From Halolactibacillus halophilus (GTDB taxonomy: Bacteria > Bacillota > Bacilli > Bacillales > Amphibacillaceae), in the NCBI RefSeq assembly GCF_900115605.1, contig NZ_FOXC01000010.1, forward strand, positions 1 through 64,000: 64,000 bases of DNA. Direction: 5' to 3'. The translations under genes and the position numbers were made by a program. Below are positions 18,855 to 27,945 of the stretch, piece after piece (the stretch's first letter is position 1; each line of letters starts with the position of its first letter). The notes under the pieces are model-generated. The model worked only from the letters and a program-made list of their open reading frames with translations, was not told the origin of the DNA and made no database searches.

Positions 18855-20378
18855 ATGAAGACATTATGGCTATTTGGGAATCAATTATCAACATCACTTA
18901 AAGGCTTATCTCAAATTAATCAAACAACCGACCAGGTTCTCCTCATTGAGGCCAAATCACGCGCTGTATGGAAAGATTATCACAAGAAGAAGCTGGTCTT
19001 AATTTTCTCAGCAATGCGTCATTTCGCACGTGAGCTGAGGGCTTTAGGGTATCAAGTCGATTACCGAGAAGTCGACAGTTTCCAAGAAGGATGGGACGCA
19101 CACGTAAAAGACTATCAACCTGCTGAAGTCATCCTTCATTTACCTACAGATCAATCGATGCGCCAGTTACTCCGAAAATGGAAAGCTAGACAAGAAGAAC
19201 AAGGCAGACATGTCACGACCCTTGAAGCGTCGCTGTTTATAACTAAAGAAGCTGACTGGGAAGTGTTACTACCAGGAAATAAAGCGTGGAAGCTAGATAA
19301 CGTGTACCGTCACTTGCGAAAAAAGTTCTCAATCTTAATGGATGGGAACCAACCCATCGGCGGAAAATGGAGTTATGATAGTGAGAATCGTAAACCACCT
19401 AAAAAGGGATTACAGTTTGTCGAACCGCTGCTCTTTTTACCCGATGAACAAACAAGGGCTGTGATTGCTAAAGTTGATCAAACATTTCCTATGAATCCCG
19501 GTACAACACAAAACTTTACTTTACCAGTAACGAGAAAACAAGCACAAGAAGCCGCTGAGCATTTCATCCAAATGCGGTTAGCCACTTTTGGTGATTATCA
19601 AGATGCAATGATCGAAGGGGACCCGTACATGTCTCATTCACTCATATCTAGTGCTCTTAATATTGGTTTACTGGACCCGCTTGAGATGATTCATCAAGCA
19701 GAGCAAGCTTATCATGATGGATTAGCTCCACTCGCCGCTGTTGAAGGGTTTATTCGCCAAATCCTTGGCTGGCGTGAATATGTGCGTGGCGTTTATTTAC
19801 TTAAGATGCCTGAGTATAAAGATGTTAATTTTCTTAAGCATAAACGCCCTTTACCTCGCCTATATTGGGACGGTGAAACGAAGATGAATTGCCTTCACCA
19901 AACCGTAACGGAAGTCATAGAATATGGTTACAGTCATCACATTCAACGGTTAATGGTACTTGGCAACTTTGCCAATTTAGCACAAATCAACCCGCAAGAC
20001 GTATCCGAGTGGTTCAACACGATGTATACCGATGCCCATGACTGGGTCGTGTTACCGAATGTGTTAGGGATGGCACTCTATGCCGACGGGGGATTAATGT
20101 CAACAAAACCTTATGTCTCATCAGGTCAATATATTAACAAAATGAGTAATTACTGCAAAGGATGCTACTTTAATGTAAAAGAAAAAACAGGCGAACGCGC
20201 CTGTCCATTTAACTCCCTCTATTGGGATTATTTAATGGTACATGAAGATGTTCTTGCCAGTAACCCCCGCATGAAAATGATGTACCGATTACTTGAGAAA
20301 AAATCAGCTGAAGAAAAGGCAGAACTAAAAAACCAAGCAAGGTTACATTTAGAACGTCTTGAACAAGGACAATTATAA
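18855..20378 (+). CDS. FeS-type bacterial cryptochrome/photolyase (PhrB-like, 6-4 photolyase family)
   Basis: This 507-residue protein belongs to the FeS-BCP group (COG3046). It opens with LWLFGNQLS and shows GWREYVRGVYLL, FANLAQINPQDVSEWF and DAHDWVVLPNVLGMALYADGG, family landmarks. Four cysteines that would hold the [4Fe-4S] cluster are visible: MNCLH near 345, YCKGCYF near 434-437 and ERACPFN near 450, matching the spacing in PhrB. Such enzymes repair 6-4 photoproducts. The ATG follows the previous gene's TAA directly. Together the pair covers both main UV lesions. Confidence 0.88.
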   Translation: MKTLWLFGNQLSTSLKGLSQINQTTDQVLLIEAKSRAVWKDYHKKKLVLIFSAMRHFARELRALGYQVDYREVDSFQEGWDAHVKDYQPAEVILHLPTDQSMRQLLRKWKARQEEQGRHVTTLEASLFITKEADWEVLLPGNKAWKLDNVYRHLRKKFSILMDGNQPIGGKWSYDSENRKPPKKGLQFVEPLLFLPDEQTRAVIAKVDQTFPMNPGTTQNFTLPVTRKQAQEAAEHFIQMRLATFGDYQDAMIEGDPYMSHSLISSALNIGLLDPLEMIHQAEQAYHDGLAPLAAVEGFIRQILGWREYVRGVYLLKMPEYKDVNFLKHKRPLPRLYWDGETKMNCLHQTVTEVIEYGYSHHIQRLMVLGNFANLAQINPQDVSEWFNTMYTDAHDWVVLPNVLGMALYADGGLMSTKPYVSSGQYINKMSNYCKGCYFNVKEKTGERACPFNSLYWDYLMVHEDVLASNPRMKMMYRLLEKKSAEEKAELKNQARLHLERLEQGQL

Positions 20379-20406
20379 TCAGTCTTTCCTTCTCTATTAC
20401 TCGGTT

Positions 20407-20565
20407 TTAAAATGACTTTATAAAGATTGAATCATCTAACCATGGCATGTAAAAAGAGCGATTATCTGGGTGACGTTCTTTAAAAACTTGGTACAATGTT
20501 ATAGCGACCGAAACAGATGGATTTTTTTGTATCTTAATCAAAAAGTATGAGAAAATGTCAATGTT
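20407..20565 (-). pseudogene. Unrecognised decayed coding fragment
   Basis: A minus frame of about 52 residues ends at 20407 and includes SVAITLYQVFKERHPDNRSF then YMPWLDDSIFIKSF, which looks like real coding sequence. It has no start codon (TAG at its upstream edge) and no family I can name. It lies between the photolyase operon and the HIRAN gene terminator. Otherwise 20379-20626 holds nothing I can support. Confidence 0.25.
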
Positions 20566-20626
20566 CTATCGCTAATACATGGTGACATAATAGGGATCAT
20601 TTTAAAAAATCTTTTTCATAACACAT

Positions 20627-20657
20627 AAGCACCTTCTTTTTATTTAAGAAGGTGCTT
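20627..20657 (-). terminator. Terminator of the HIRAN gene
   Basis: A 12-bp stem, AAGCACCTTCTT with AAGAAGGTGCTT, 22 bp past the gene's stop on the minus strand. Confidence 0.8.
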
Positions 20658-20678
20658 AACATGCTTGTACTTTATAAA

Positions 20679-21416
20679 TTAATCCGTAACATCAATGAAG
20701 TAACTCAGAGCTTGGAAGTCAATGATTTGATTTTGCAATGCTACGTCAATCCCTAGCGTCGGTCGGCTATCAGATGGATCTATTGATGTGATATGTCCTT
20801 CTAAATCATAACCTGCCTCTAATAACTTGAAAAACAGCTGATTAAAAGGCTTTTGGATATATCCTACACGAACATGTCCATGAACCTGATCAATAACCTC
20901 TACAGCTTTTCTATCTTTTGGATTAGTCTCATCAATAATTAATTTAACAGGTTGATTAACTTGAAGTTTTTCATTCTGGCCCTTTGTATATGACCACCCA
21001 GCAATCTCACCTGAATAACTTAAAGTATCATTATGTTTATAGACCGGCTTTAAAAAGGATAGCTTATCGGTCGCTGTTTTTCCTTTTGTTTCTTTTAAAT
21101 ATTCCCATGCCGCCTCATCTGCATCATTTAGCTGATGATCTTTCATAAATTGTTGAAAAACATGTCGATTTTTGTTTGGTAACCTTCTTTCAAAAATAGA
21201 GAAAAGCTTATCATTTGTATATTCCTTATTTAAATCACTCAAACCAATCAACGGTCGAAAGCCTTCTTTTTCTGCTTCCTTTACAATTGTTTGATTATAG
21301 CTAAACGTATACCGTTTATCATTTTTACCATCCTGTCTCGTTAAGCAACCCACAAAATAATGTTGATTAGATTGAGGCCCCCTCCAGGACAATAGTAATT
21401 TTTGCGTTTCGCACAT
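20679..21416 (-). CDS. HIRAN-domain protein with a HipA-N-like front half
   Basis: A 245-residue cytosolic protein. Residues about 145-225 fit a HIRAN domain (pattern L-x-x-E-x-N-P-x-D-x-x-A-V, then V-G-Y-I-x-K-P-x-N-x-x-x-x-x-L-L-x-x-G): KLIIDETNPKDRKAVEVID and VRVGYIQKPFNQLFFKLLEA are visible. HIRAN domains bind DNA ends or damaged DNA and are usually fused to helicases or nucleases; here it stands alone. The first 120 residues (LLLSWRGPQSNQHYFVGCLT, then LSDLNKEYTNDKLFSIFERR) resemble the region found before HIRAN in some HipA-like proteins. No kinase domain or partner toxin is present. It is monocistronic with GGGAGGAAACG before ATG. Confidence 0.6.
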   Translation of the reverse strand: MCETQKLLLSWRGPQSNQHYFVGCLTRQDGKNDKRYTFSYNQTIVKEAEKEGFRPLIGLSDLNKEYTNDKLFSIFERRLPNKNRHVFQQFMKDHQLNDADEAAWEYLKETKGKTATDKLSFLKPVYKHNDTLSYSGEIAGWSYTKGQNEKLQVNQPVKLIIDETNPKDRKAVEVIDQVHGHVRVGYIQKPFNQLFFKLLEAGYDLEGHITSIDPSDSRPTLGIDVALQNQIIDFQALSYFIDVTD

Positions 21417-21712
21417 CTCGTTTCCTCCCTAATTAAACAAACATTTTCGTCTCATTGTAGCAATTTTGAGCACCTCATTCCTTTTTAGTTCTGATCGGAT
21501 CTTCGGTCTTGTTTTATATACTAAACATAATAACGTTATTCGACTTATTAATATATAGATTTCTATTTTTAATACATGCATCGTCATTTGATGGCTCATC
21601 ACTTTATCAGCGAATCAGATAAAGTGTCGAAAAATTCTTTCGAGTATGAATAATCTGTGATAAGATAAGATTTGCTTCAAGATTAGGCAAAAAAAGAGTG
21701 AGGAGAGTTCGC

Positions 21713-22897
21713 ATGAAAAAAATTGGTTTACTTCCACGTCTGATTATCGGGATATTAGGCGGGATTTTTGTTGGATTTCTATTACCTGAATGGATAGGCA
21801 ACATTCTTTATACGTTCACCCATATCTTCGGAGAGTTTCTAGGCTATATTGTGCCTTTAATTATTATATCGTTTATCGTACCAGGGATTGCTGACCTCGG
21901 TCAAAAAGCAGGTCGCTTACTCGCTGGAACTGCAGGTCTTGCTTATCTATCAACGATTTCAGCAGGAATTATCGCCTTCTTTATTTCAATAATGGTCATT
22001 CCAACCATTATCACAAGTGGGGCTGTATCAGAGGCTAGCGCGTCAGGCTTAAGTCCAATTATTGAGTTAGAGATTCCTGCAATTATGGGCGTGATGACGG
22101 CACTTATTACCGCCTTTATCTTTGGTCTTGGTATTAACTATATCCGTCACGAACATTCGCATACATTACTGTTTCGGGGCATGAATGAGTTTCGCGAGAT
22201 CATCATCTTAGTCATTAATAAGATTATTATTCCGTTCTTACCGCTTCATATTGCTGGTATTTTTGCGGATATGGCCGCTTCTGGTGAAGCCTTTCATATT
22301 TTAGGTGTCTTCGGACAAGTATTTGTTCTTATTGTCCTTATGCACGTTGGTTACATTGTGCTCCAGTATAGTCTGGCTAGTTTACGCACCGGGATGAATC
22401 CATTTAAGGCGATTAAAAATATGATTCCGGCCTATTTTACTGCCCTTGGCACGATGAGTAGTGCCGCAACGATTCCGGTAACGTATCGCAGCGCGTTGCG
22501 TAATAATGTGAGTGAGGAGACAGCGGATTTTGTTATTCCGTTATCGGCGACGATTCACCTCGCTGGTAGTACGATTACGTTAGTCGCTTGTTCTGTTGCG
22601 GTATTAATTATTGGCGACCAAACACCACAATTTGCGGACTTCTTACCGTTTATTCTATTACTCGGTATTACCATGGTCGCAGCACCTGGTGTACCAGGTG
22701 GTGCGGTAATGGCTGCCTTAGGCTTACTGTCTTCTATCCTTGGATTCACAGAAGCGCAAACAGGCCTCATGATTGCGTTATACATGGCCCAGGATGGGTT
22801 TGGTACCGCCTGTAACATCACCGGTGACGGGGCGATTGCCCTCATTGTTGATTCATTTGTTAGTAAGCGTAAAAAAAACGCCCAGCAAAACGCTTAA
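21713..22897 (+). CDS. Dicarboxylate/amino acid:cation symporter (DAACS family)
   Basis: A 394-residue membrane carrier of the glutamate/dicarboxylate symporter fold (GltP/SstT relatives). Visible are FVGFLLPEWIGNILYTFTHI and GEFLGYIVPLIIISFI at the front, the serine-rich hairpin loop GTMSSAATIPVTYRSA near residue 245, IPLSATIHLAGSTIT, and the substrate loop MAQDGFGTACNITGDGAIAL at about 350-370. In glutamate carriers the matching site reads D-R-x-R-T-x-x-N; here the Arg/Asp pattern differs, so the substrate may not be glutamate. ATG 21713 follows GAGGAGAG; a GTG at 21698 is rejected because it lies before that site. Confidence 0.85.
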   Translation: MKKIGLLPRLIIGILGGIFVGFLLPEWIGNILYTFTHIFGEFLGYIVPLIIISFIVPGIADLGQKAGRLLAGTAGLAYLSTISAGIIAFFISIMVIPTIITSGAVSEASASGLSPIIELEIPAIMGVMTALITAFIFGLGINYIRHEHSHTLLFRGMNEFREIIILVINKIIIPFLPLHIAGIFADMAASGEAFHILGVFGQVFVLIVLMHVGYIVLQYSLASLRTGMNPFKAIKNMIPAYFTALGTMSSAATIPVTYRSALRNNVSEETADFVIPLSATIHLAGSTITLVACSVAVLIIGDQTPQFADFLPFILLLGITMVAAPGVPGGAVMAALGLLSSILGFTEAQTGLMIALYMAQDGFGTACNITGDGAIALIVDSFVSKRKKNAQQNA

Positions 22898-22947
22898 TAC
22901 TTAACAGCTTTCGTCCAACACAACTTAGAAAAAGTATCCCTAACAAG

Positions 22948-23005
22948 AACGGATCCATCTCACAATAGATTAGACAACTAATCTTACTCGGTGGATCCGT
23001 TTGTT
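22948..23005 (+). terminator. Terminator of the symporter gene
   Basis: AACGGATCCAT pairs with GTGGATCCGTT, enclosing a nested AGATTAG/CTAATCT hairpin, and is followed by TGTTTATAA. Confidence 0.7.
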
Positions 23006-23139
23006 TATAATGCTTACCTAACTATGTTTAAGCTTATCACCTTGACGTTTCATTTACCTAGCCATGCTATACAGGTGAATTAATATCCATTATACTAATC
23101 ATGAGTTACTTGTCATTATTATAAAGAAGGTGCGTATCA

Positions 23140-24819
23140 ATGAACCAATCAGACTTACCATCGCTATCAACGCGTCGTCGTCATAAGGTCATTTATTTAA
23201 TCATCTATTTTGTGATTATTGCGGCGTTTTTACTGTTGACGGTCTACACGAGCCAGCTTGATTTTCTAACAACAGAAAATGCGATCCATATTGAACCAAC
23301 AGCGTTTGATCAAGATTTTAATACATATGAATTGTCTCACGATGATGAAAATATCTTTCGTTACACCATTGACCTAGCTAAAGAAGACTTTAGTCAACTA
23401 GACGGGGAGTTATTTACACTGGTGATTAATAGCGTCCACAGCAATGCCATCACTGTACACTTTAATGATCAATTAATCGTTAGTGAAGGCGATATGTCAG
23501 AGGGCCTCAGCATGTTGCGGCCAGGGTTTGTTCACGGAACGATTGAGAAAGGATTAATCCAAGACAAAAACACACTTGCTATTACAACGTACGCCAGTTA
23601 CCGAACCGGGACCTTTCATCCGGTCATTATCTCAGAAAATACACCTGGCAATCGAAACATTGGCGTGCTCAGGCTTTTTAATGATCGATTAGTCACGCTT
23701 GGGATTGGCTTAGTAATAATGTCGGGGCTATTTAGCTTGTTCATTTACTTCTTTAACCGGAAAGACAATACTTTCTTATTATGGCTCAGTCTCGCGACCC
23801 TCTTTACGGGCGGTTATCTCTGGGATTACTTAACGATGCCTTATCTTTTAACTGATTATCTCGTGATAAAAAAGTTCTTCTTATTAAATCTCTCACTTGG
23901 TATTCTCTTTTATGGCCTAGCAAGCTATTCATTGTTAAAGAAAAAGTATGTCCTAACATTGCCGGTCATGCAGCTGATTTATTATCTCATTATTTTCTTT
24001 ACTGCAACGAATATGATTGATTTTAGATATTAATACAATTACTATTTCTTTAGTATTATTGCGGTCGCATTATTCTTATTAATCGTGACCTTTAGACATT
24101 ACAAACAAAACAATATTGTCTTTGTAATGCTGTTGCACTATTCAACCATTTTCACATTAGGAATGTTATCACTGATCAAAGGGTTTAAGCTCAGTTATTA
24201 CTCATTATCTACGCCTATTTTCATTATTTTTGTGATTGGCTTCTTGCCGCTCATTATTACGTATGTACTGTTTTTAGAAAAAGATATTAAACTTCTAAAA
24301 GAAAGAGACTTAAAACAACAAGCGATGACGCAATCAATCACTGATGGCCTTACAGGTGCTTACAACAATTATTATCTGCAGAAACAACTGAAGAAACTTA
24401 ATGACACGTCCGTCTTAGCGATTGTTGATTTGGACAATTTAAAACCGTTAAATGATACCTACGGCCATTTAGCCGGTGACTACGTCTTATGTTACCTCAC
24501 CGATACAATCAAACAATATATTCGTAAGACCGACATTCTTTGTCGTTATGGTGGTGATGAGTTTGTGATTATCTTTAAAGACTGTGCGCTAACTGATGCC
24601 AAAAAGATTATGACAAATATTCGCCAACATATTTATGATGATACCCATTCTTTTAATGGGGAAAACTTCACCACTTCCATCTCTGTTGGGATGTGTGATA
24701 CAAATCAACACACGACACCTGAGAACATTCTACAGTGTGCGGACCAAGCACTATATCAAGCAAAACGACAAGGGAAGAATCGACTGTCATTCTCTCAATC
24801 AGAAAGTAATACTATATGA
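23140..24819 (+). pseudogene. 7TM-type diguanylate cyclase broken by an in-frame TAA
   Basis: Read as one frame of 560 codons, this is a membrane GGDEF protein: an N-terminal anchor helix (residues 15-35), an extracytoplasmic beta-rich domain (about 40-185), six or seven membrane helices (about 185-395), and a GGDEF domain (about 405-555) with active motif CRYGGDEFVIIF near 467. Codon 298 is TAA (24031-24033), and the same frame continues in mid-membrane with YNYYFFSIIAVALFLLIV. A downstream ATG at 24085 would give a 244-residue protein with two helices and GGDEF, but no ribosome site precedes it. Either a recent nonsense mutation or a sequencing error. The GGDEF residues themselves look intact. 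Confidence 0.8.
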
Positions 24820-24928
24820 AAATTTTGTTTAATACCAAATTTATGTATACCTGGATTCTGTAATATTCTAAAGGTGTATTGAATAAATACTTATGGAATT
24901 TACTATTGATTGATTAACATAGACTCAC

Positions 24929-24958
24929 TAAGAGGTTAATTACAAAATTAACCTCTTA
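24929..24958. terminator. Hairpin overlapping the 3' end of the anaerobic maturase gene
   Basis: A perfect 13-bp stem (TAAGAGGTTAATT with AATTAACCTCTTA) with a 4-nt loop. It includes the last six codons and stop of the minus-strand gene. No T-tract follows on either strand, so it may act as a 3' stability element rather than a strong terminator. Confidence 0.55.
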
Positions 24959-26199
24959 CAACAAGAGGCAAATGTCTTATTACTTCCACATATACACATG
25001 TCGTTATCTTTCGGTAAAGGATAAGCCACCTTAATAAGCGTCTGCAATTTATCTTGTTTAATTTTATCAGCTAATAGCTTCATTCGGTTGTGCGCATAAC
25101 GATAAATTTGTTTATAACTATGACAGAAATACGTTTTACTTTGTTCGTTTTCACTAGCGTTATTATGCCTATTTCTTGGACAACCACCATGACAAAGTTT
25201 TAGAAACTCACATGATTTACATACCTCGGGTAAGTTTTTCTTTTGATTAACAAACGCGTCTAATTTAGGGTTCATCGCGATGTCTTCGAAGGAATCAACA
25301 TTGATATTTCCAAGTCGATAAGCTTCATCCATATAAAAATCACACGGATAAGCATCGCCATTTTGTTCGAAAACAAGAGCTTTAGGGCACGTTTCTTGAT
25401 GAATACAATGTTCAGCCGTTTGATTTAAATACCCTGTCAACATATTGTCAAAGAAACGAACAGACGTGATTGGTTGCCCATCATTATACCAATGATCAAA
25501 AGCCTCACAGAGAAAGGCACCATATTCTTCTGGTGTAATCGCAAATACACCCGGTTGCTCTACTTGTTGTGCTTTAAAATCCATACAAGGAATAAATTGA
25601 ACATATGGAAAGTTTTCTTGCTGGTAGAAGTTCATTAAATCTTTAGCACAATGAACATTCGTTTCGTGTATGACCGTCAAAATATTAAATTCAACACGAT
25701 GGTTACGAAGGTGTTCAATACCTCGCATGACTAAATCAAAGCTTGGTCTTCCTGTACTTGTGACGCGTCTTTGATCATTTATTTCTTTCGGACCATCTAA
25801 GCTTACCCCGATAAAAAAACCATGCTGACTAAAGAATTGCGCCCAATATTTATTAATTAATATGCCGTTCGTTTGAATTGAATTACTGGCGCGTTTAAAT
25901 TTTGTACTGTACTTCTTTTGATAATAAACCACTTTTTCAAAGAAATCTAACCCGGCAAGTAATGGTTCCCCTCCTTGCCAAATAAAAGATACAAGTCCTT
26001 GAGACATCTCCATATATTCTTTAATGAATTTTTCGAGTTTTCGTTCCTCAATTTGATTGAATTTTCCAGGACGGCCATTACATGTACTATAGTAGCAATA
26101 ATCACAGGCTAAGTTACAAGCTTCTGATACCGTCTTCCACATCACACTAGAAATTTTAGGTTTAATTTTAACCGCTGGTTGATTAGACATGTCTGTCAC
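24940..26199 (-). CDS. Anaerobic sulfatase-maturating enzyme (radical SAM/SPASM)
   Basis: A 419-residue radical SAM enzyme that converts a Cys (or Ser) in the sulfatase active site to formylglycine without oxygen. The SAM-cluster motif C-x3-C-x2-C is EACNLACDYCYY (Cys28, 32, 35). WQGGEPLLAG, SIQTNGILI and GVSLDGP are typical anSME landmarks. The SPASM domain supplies auxiliary-cluster cysteines, including HQETCPKALVFEQNGDAYPC and VCKSCEFLKLCHGGCP. A short zinc SEC-C-like tail (CICGSNKTFASCC) ends the protein. It is the last gene of the sulfatase run, 18 bp after the FGE gene; the sulfatase at 28301-29680 is the likely client. Confidence 0.93.
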   Translation of the reverse strand: MTDMSNQPAVKIKPKISSVMWKTVSEACNLACDYCYYSTCNGRPGKFNQIEERKLEKFIKEYMEMSQGLVSFIWQGGEPLLAGLDFFEKVVYYQKKYSTKFKRASNSIQTNGILINKYWAQFFSQHGFFIGVSLDGPKEINDQRRVTSTGRPSFDLVMRGIEHLRNHRVEFNILTVIHETNVHCAKDLMNFYQQENFPYVQFIPCMDFKAQQVEQPGVFAITPEEYGAFLCEAFDHWYNDGQPITSVRFFDNMLTGYLNQTAEHCIHQETCPKALVFEQNGDAYPCDFYMDEAYRLGNINVDSFEDIAMNPKLDAFVNQKKNLPEVCKSCEFLKLCHGGCPRNRHNNASENEQSKTYFCHSYKQIYRYAHNRMKLLADKIKQDKLQTLIKVAYPLPKDNDMCICGSNKTFASCCKRLIL

Positions 26200-26217
26200 C
26201 TCCTTAAAATATTGTAA

Positions 26218-27075
26218 CTAAGTATTCCTAGCACATCGAAAACCCATATTACCAGATGAACTATCTGGCGTGTTATAGCTTCGTGCTGTAACACGATAAC
26301 GGTTGCAGTATGATTCATGACATAAATACGATCCACCTCTTATGGCTCTTGGTTGATGCTCTTGTGTGATGGATGTATCTGTTGAATGATCAAAAAAGTT
26401 GTCACACCACTCCCACGTGTTTCTTACCATACTAAAGATACCGAAATCATTTGAAGGGAAAGCATCAACAGGACACGTGCTGTTATATCCGTCATCTTGA
26501 GTATTTTCAATCGGAAAATCCCCTTGCCAAATGTTACACAGATGTTTACCGTTTGGTGTTAATTCATCTCCCCATGGGTAACGTTTTTGGACGAGCCCCC
26601 CTCTTGCGGCATATTCCCATTCCGCTTCAGTTAATAGTCTTTTCCCTGACCATGTACAATAGGCGATAGCGTCATTCCATGAAATATGAACAGCGGGGTG
26701 ATTTAAACGATCTTGGATGGAAGAATCCGGTCCTTCAGGATGCGCCCAATCTGCCCCTTCTACCACCCGCCACCACGGGGTATCGGCGGGTCTTTGTGTG
26801 ACAGATTTAGCTGTTTCTACCGATAAAAGGTTGTAAAAAACAAAGGACCATCCGTATCGTTCTGCGTCTGTTAGGTAGTTCGTATCCTTTATAAACTCAA
26901 GAAATTGTTGATTCGTAACTAGAGTTGGATCAATATAGAAAGACTCAACATTAACCACTCTTATTGGACCTTCTTGATCGCCTTTATTGGCATCACTATC
27001 CTCTGTTCCTATTAAAAATGTTCCACCAGTTAATTTAACCATTCCTTCTTGATGATGCTGTCCAAGTTTAATCAA
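26218..27075 (-). CDS. Formylglycine-generating enzyme (SUMF1/FGE family), N-terminus disrupted
   Basis: The oxygen- and copper-dependent FGE makes formylglycine from the sulfatase Cys. The core is complete: GGTFLIGTEDSD at the front, RLLTEAEWEYAARGG, RNTWEWCDNFFDH, and the catalytic block GGSYLCHESYCNRYRVTARS with both active Cys, then NMGFRCARN. The longest uninterrupted frame opens at TTG 27075, which has no ribosome site. The natural start is clearly ATG 27144, 8 bases after AAGGAGGG, giving MSCCHSN and then TGA (27121-27123) in the same frame. So the gene is probably poorly expressed or dead, although the catalytic core is unharmed. It sits between TauE and the radical-SAM maturase. Confidence 0.85.
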   Translation of the reverse strand: MIKLGQHHQEGMVKLTGGTFLIGTEDSDANKGDQEGPIRVVNVESFYIDPTLVTNQQFLEFIKDTNYLTDAERYGWSFVFYNLLSVETAKSVTQRPADTPWWRVVEGADWAHPEGPDSSIQDRLNHPAVHISWNDAIAYCTWSGKRLLTEAEWEYAARGGLVQKRYPWGDELTPNGKHLCNIWQGDFPIENTQDDGYNSTCPVDAFPSNDFGIFSMVRNTWEWCDNFFDHSTDTSITQEHQPRAIRGGSYLCHESYCNRYRVTARSYNTPDSSSGNMGFRCARNT

Positions 27076-27144
27076 GTTGGAGGTTTTTATGTTTTTATCC
27101 GTATTTTGATCGCAATTTATTCAATTACTATGACAACAACTCAT
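27076..27144 (-). other. Original FGE start region carrying an in-frame TGA
   Basis: The minus strand has GAAGGAGGGTGAATTAC before ATG 27144. Codons 1-7 read MSCCHSN, codon 8 is TGA, and codons 9-23 (INCDQNTDKNIKTSN) join the FGE frame at 27075 without another stop. This shows a single nonsense change near the start. Confidence 0.8.
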
Positions 27145-27165
27145 GTAATTCACCCTCCTTCTTAA

Positions 27166-27945
27166 TTATATGGCTTGTACAACATTATAAATATTGATAG
27201 CAATAATCAATATAATTGTTGCATTGAAAATTAACTCAACTCGTCTACTATCCCAGTCTAAGGATAAATAATTTCCTATAAAACCTCCAGCGACTCCGCC
27301 GATAACCATAACCGGAAGCATACTTAAGTCATATTCAACGAGGCTGCCCTCTGTAAATATAAGGATGATTGCGGCGAGTTGCGAGAAAAATATAATGAAA
27401 ATAGAATTAAGACGCGCTTGCTTTGTATCCATGGAGAATAATAAACTTAAAACAGCAATATTTAATGGCCCTCCCCCAATGCCGAGAAATGCGGAGACAC
27501 CGCCCAATATAAGACCAATTATTAAAATAATCCCAGCGCTTTTGAGGTGATATGTTCTATAGAGATAACGATATTTCATTAATAATAATATGATGATTAA
27601 AATACCGATAAGCAGTGCTGATTGAACTAATCCAATCATATGATTAATTGGTCCATATTTCAAACTACTATTAAATAAGCTTTTCCCTATGCCACCACCT
27701 ATAATAGAACCGATAGCAAAAGTAAAGCTTTGTTTTTTTTGAAGTTGAACATCGAGTTTTCTTGAGCCGAAAAGCGAGACGGCAGCCATAGTAAAAACAG
27801 TAATCGCTGATAATGCCCCTATTGATTTCAAATTAAAATCACCTAGTAAATCAAGCGTAGGCTTGATAATGACACCTCCGCCTAGCCCTGCCGCAGCTCC
27901 TAATGCAGTGGAAATTAACCCTACGAAAAAATATACAACATACAT
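27166..27945 (-). CDS. TauE/SafE-family sulfite/anion exporter
   Basis: A 259-residue membrane protein with about eight helices in two repeats. The repeat signature G-x-G-G-G-(V/P) appears as AAGLGGGVIIKPTLDLLGDF near residue 19 and FLGIGGGPLNIAVLSLLFSM near 152. TauE/SafE members move sulfite, sulfoacetate or other small anions. Between a cytosolic sulfatase and two sulfatase activators, export of released sulfate or sulfite is the natural reading, but this is inference. Its stop lies 21 bp before the original FGE start. Confidence 0.82.
   Translation of the reverse strand: MYVVYFFVGLISTALGAAAGLGGGVIIKPTLDLLGDFNLKSIGALSAITVFTMAAVSLFGSRKLDVQLQKKQSFTFAIGSIIGGGIGKSLFNSSLKYGPINHMIGLVQSALLIGILIIILLLMKYRYLYRTYHLKSAGIILIIGLILGGVSAFLGIGGGPLNIAVLSLLFSMDTKQARLNSIFIIFFSQLAAIILIFTEGSLVEYDLSMLPVMVIGGVAGGFIGNYLSLDWDSRRVELIFNATIILIIAINIYNVVQAI

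Noticed and set aside
24085-24819. Separate soluble GGDEF gene starting at 24085
   Set aside because: It is in the same frame as 23140-24030, starts in mid-membrane sequence and has no ribosome site; one interrupted gene explains it better.
27121-27123. TGA in the FGE gene read as selenocysteine or Trp
   Set aside because: TGA ends other genes here (for example the peroxiredoxin and HK-region genes such as GH1), so the code is standard, and I see no SECIS-like hairpin just downstream.
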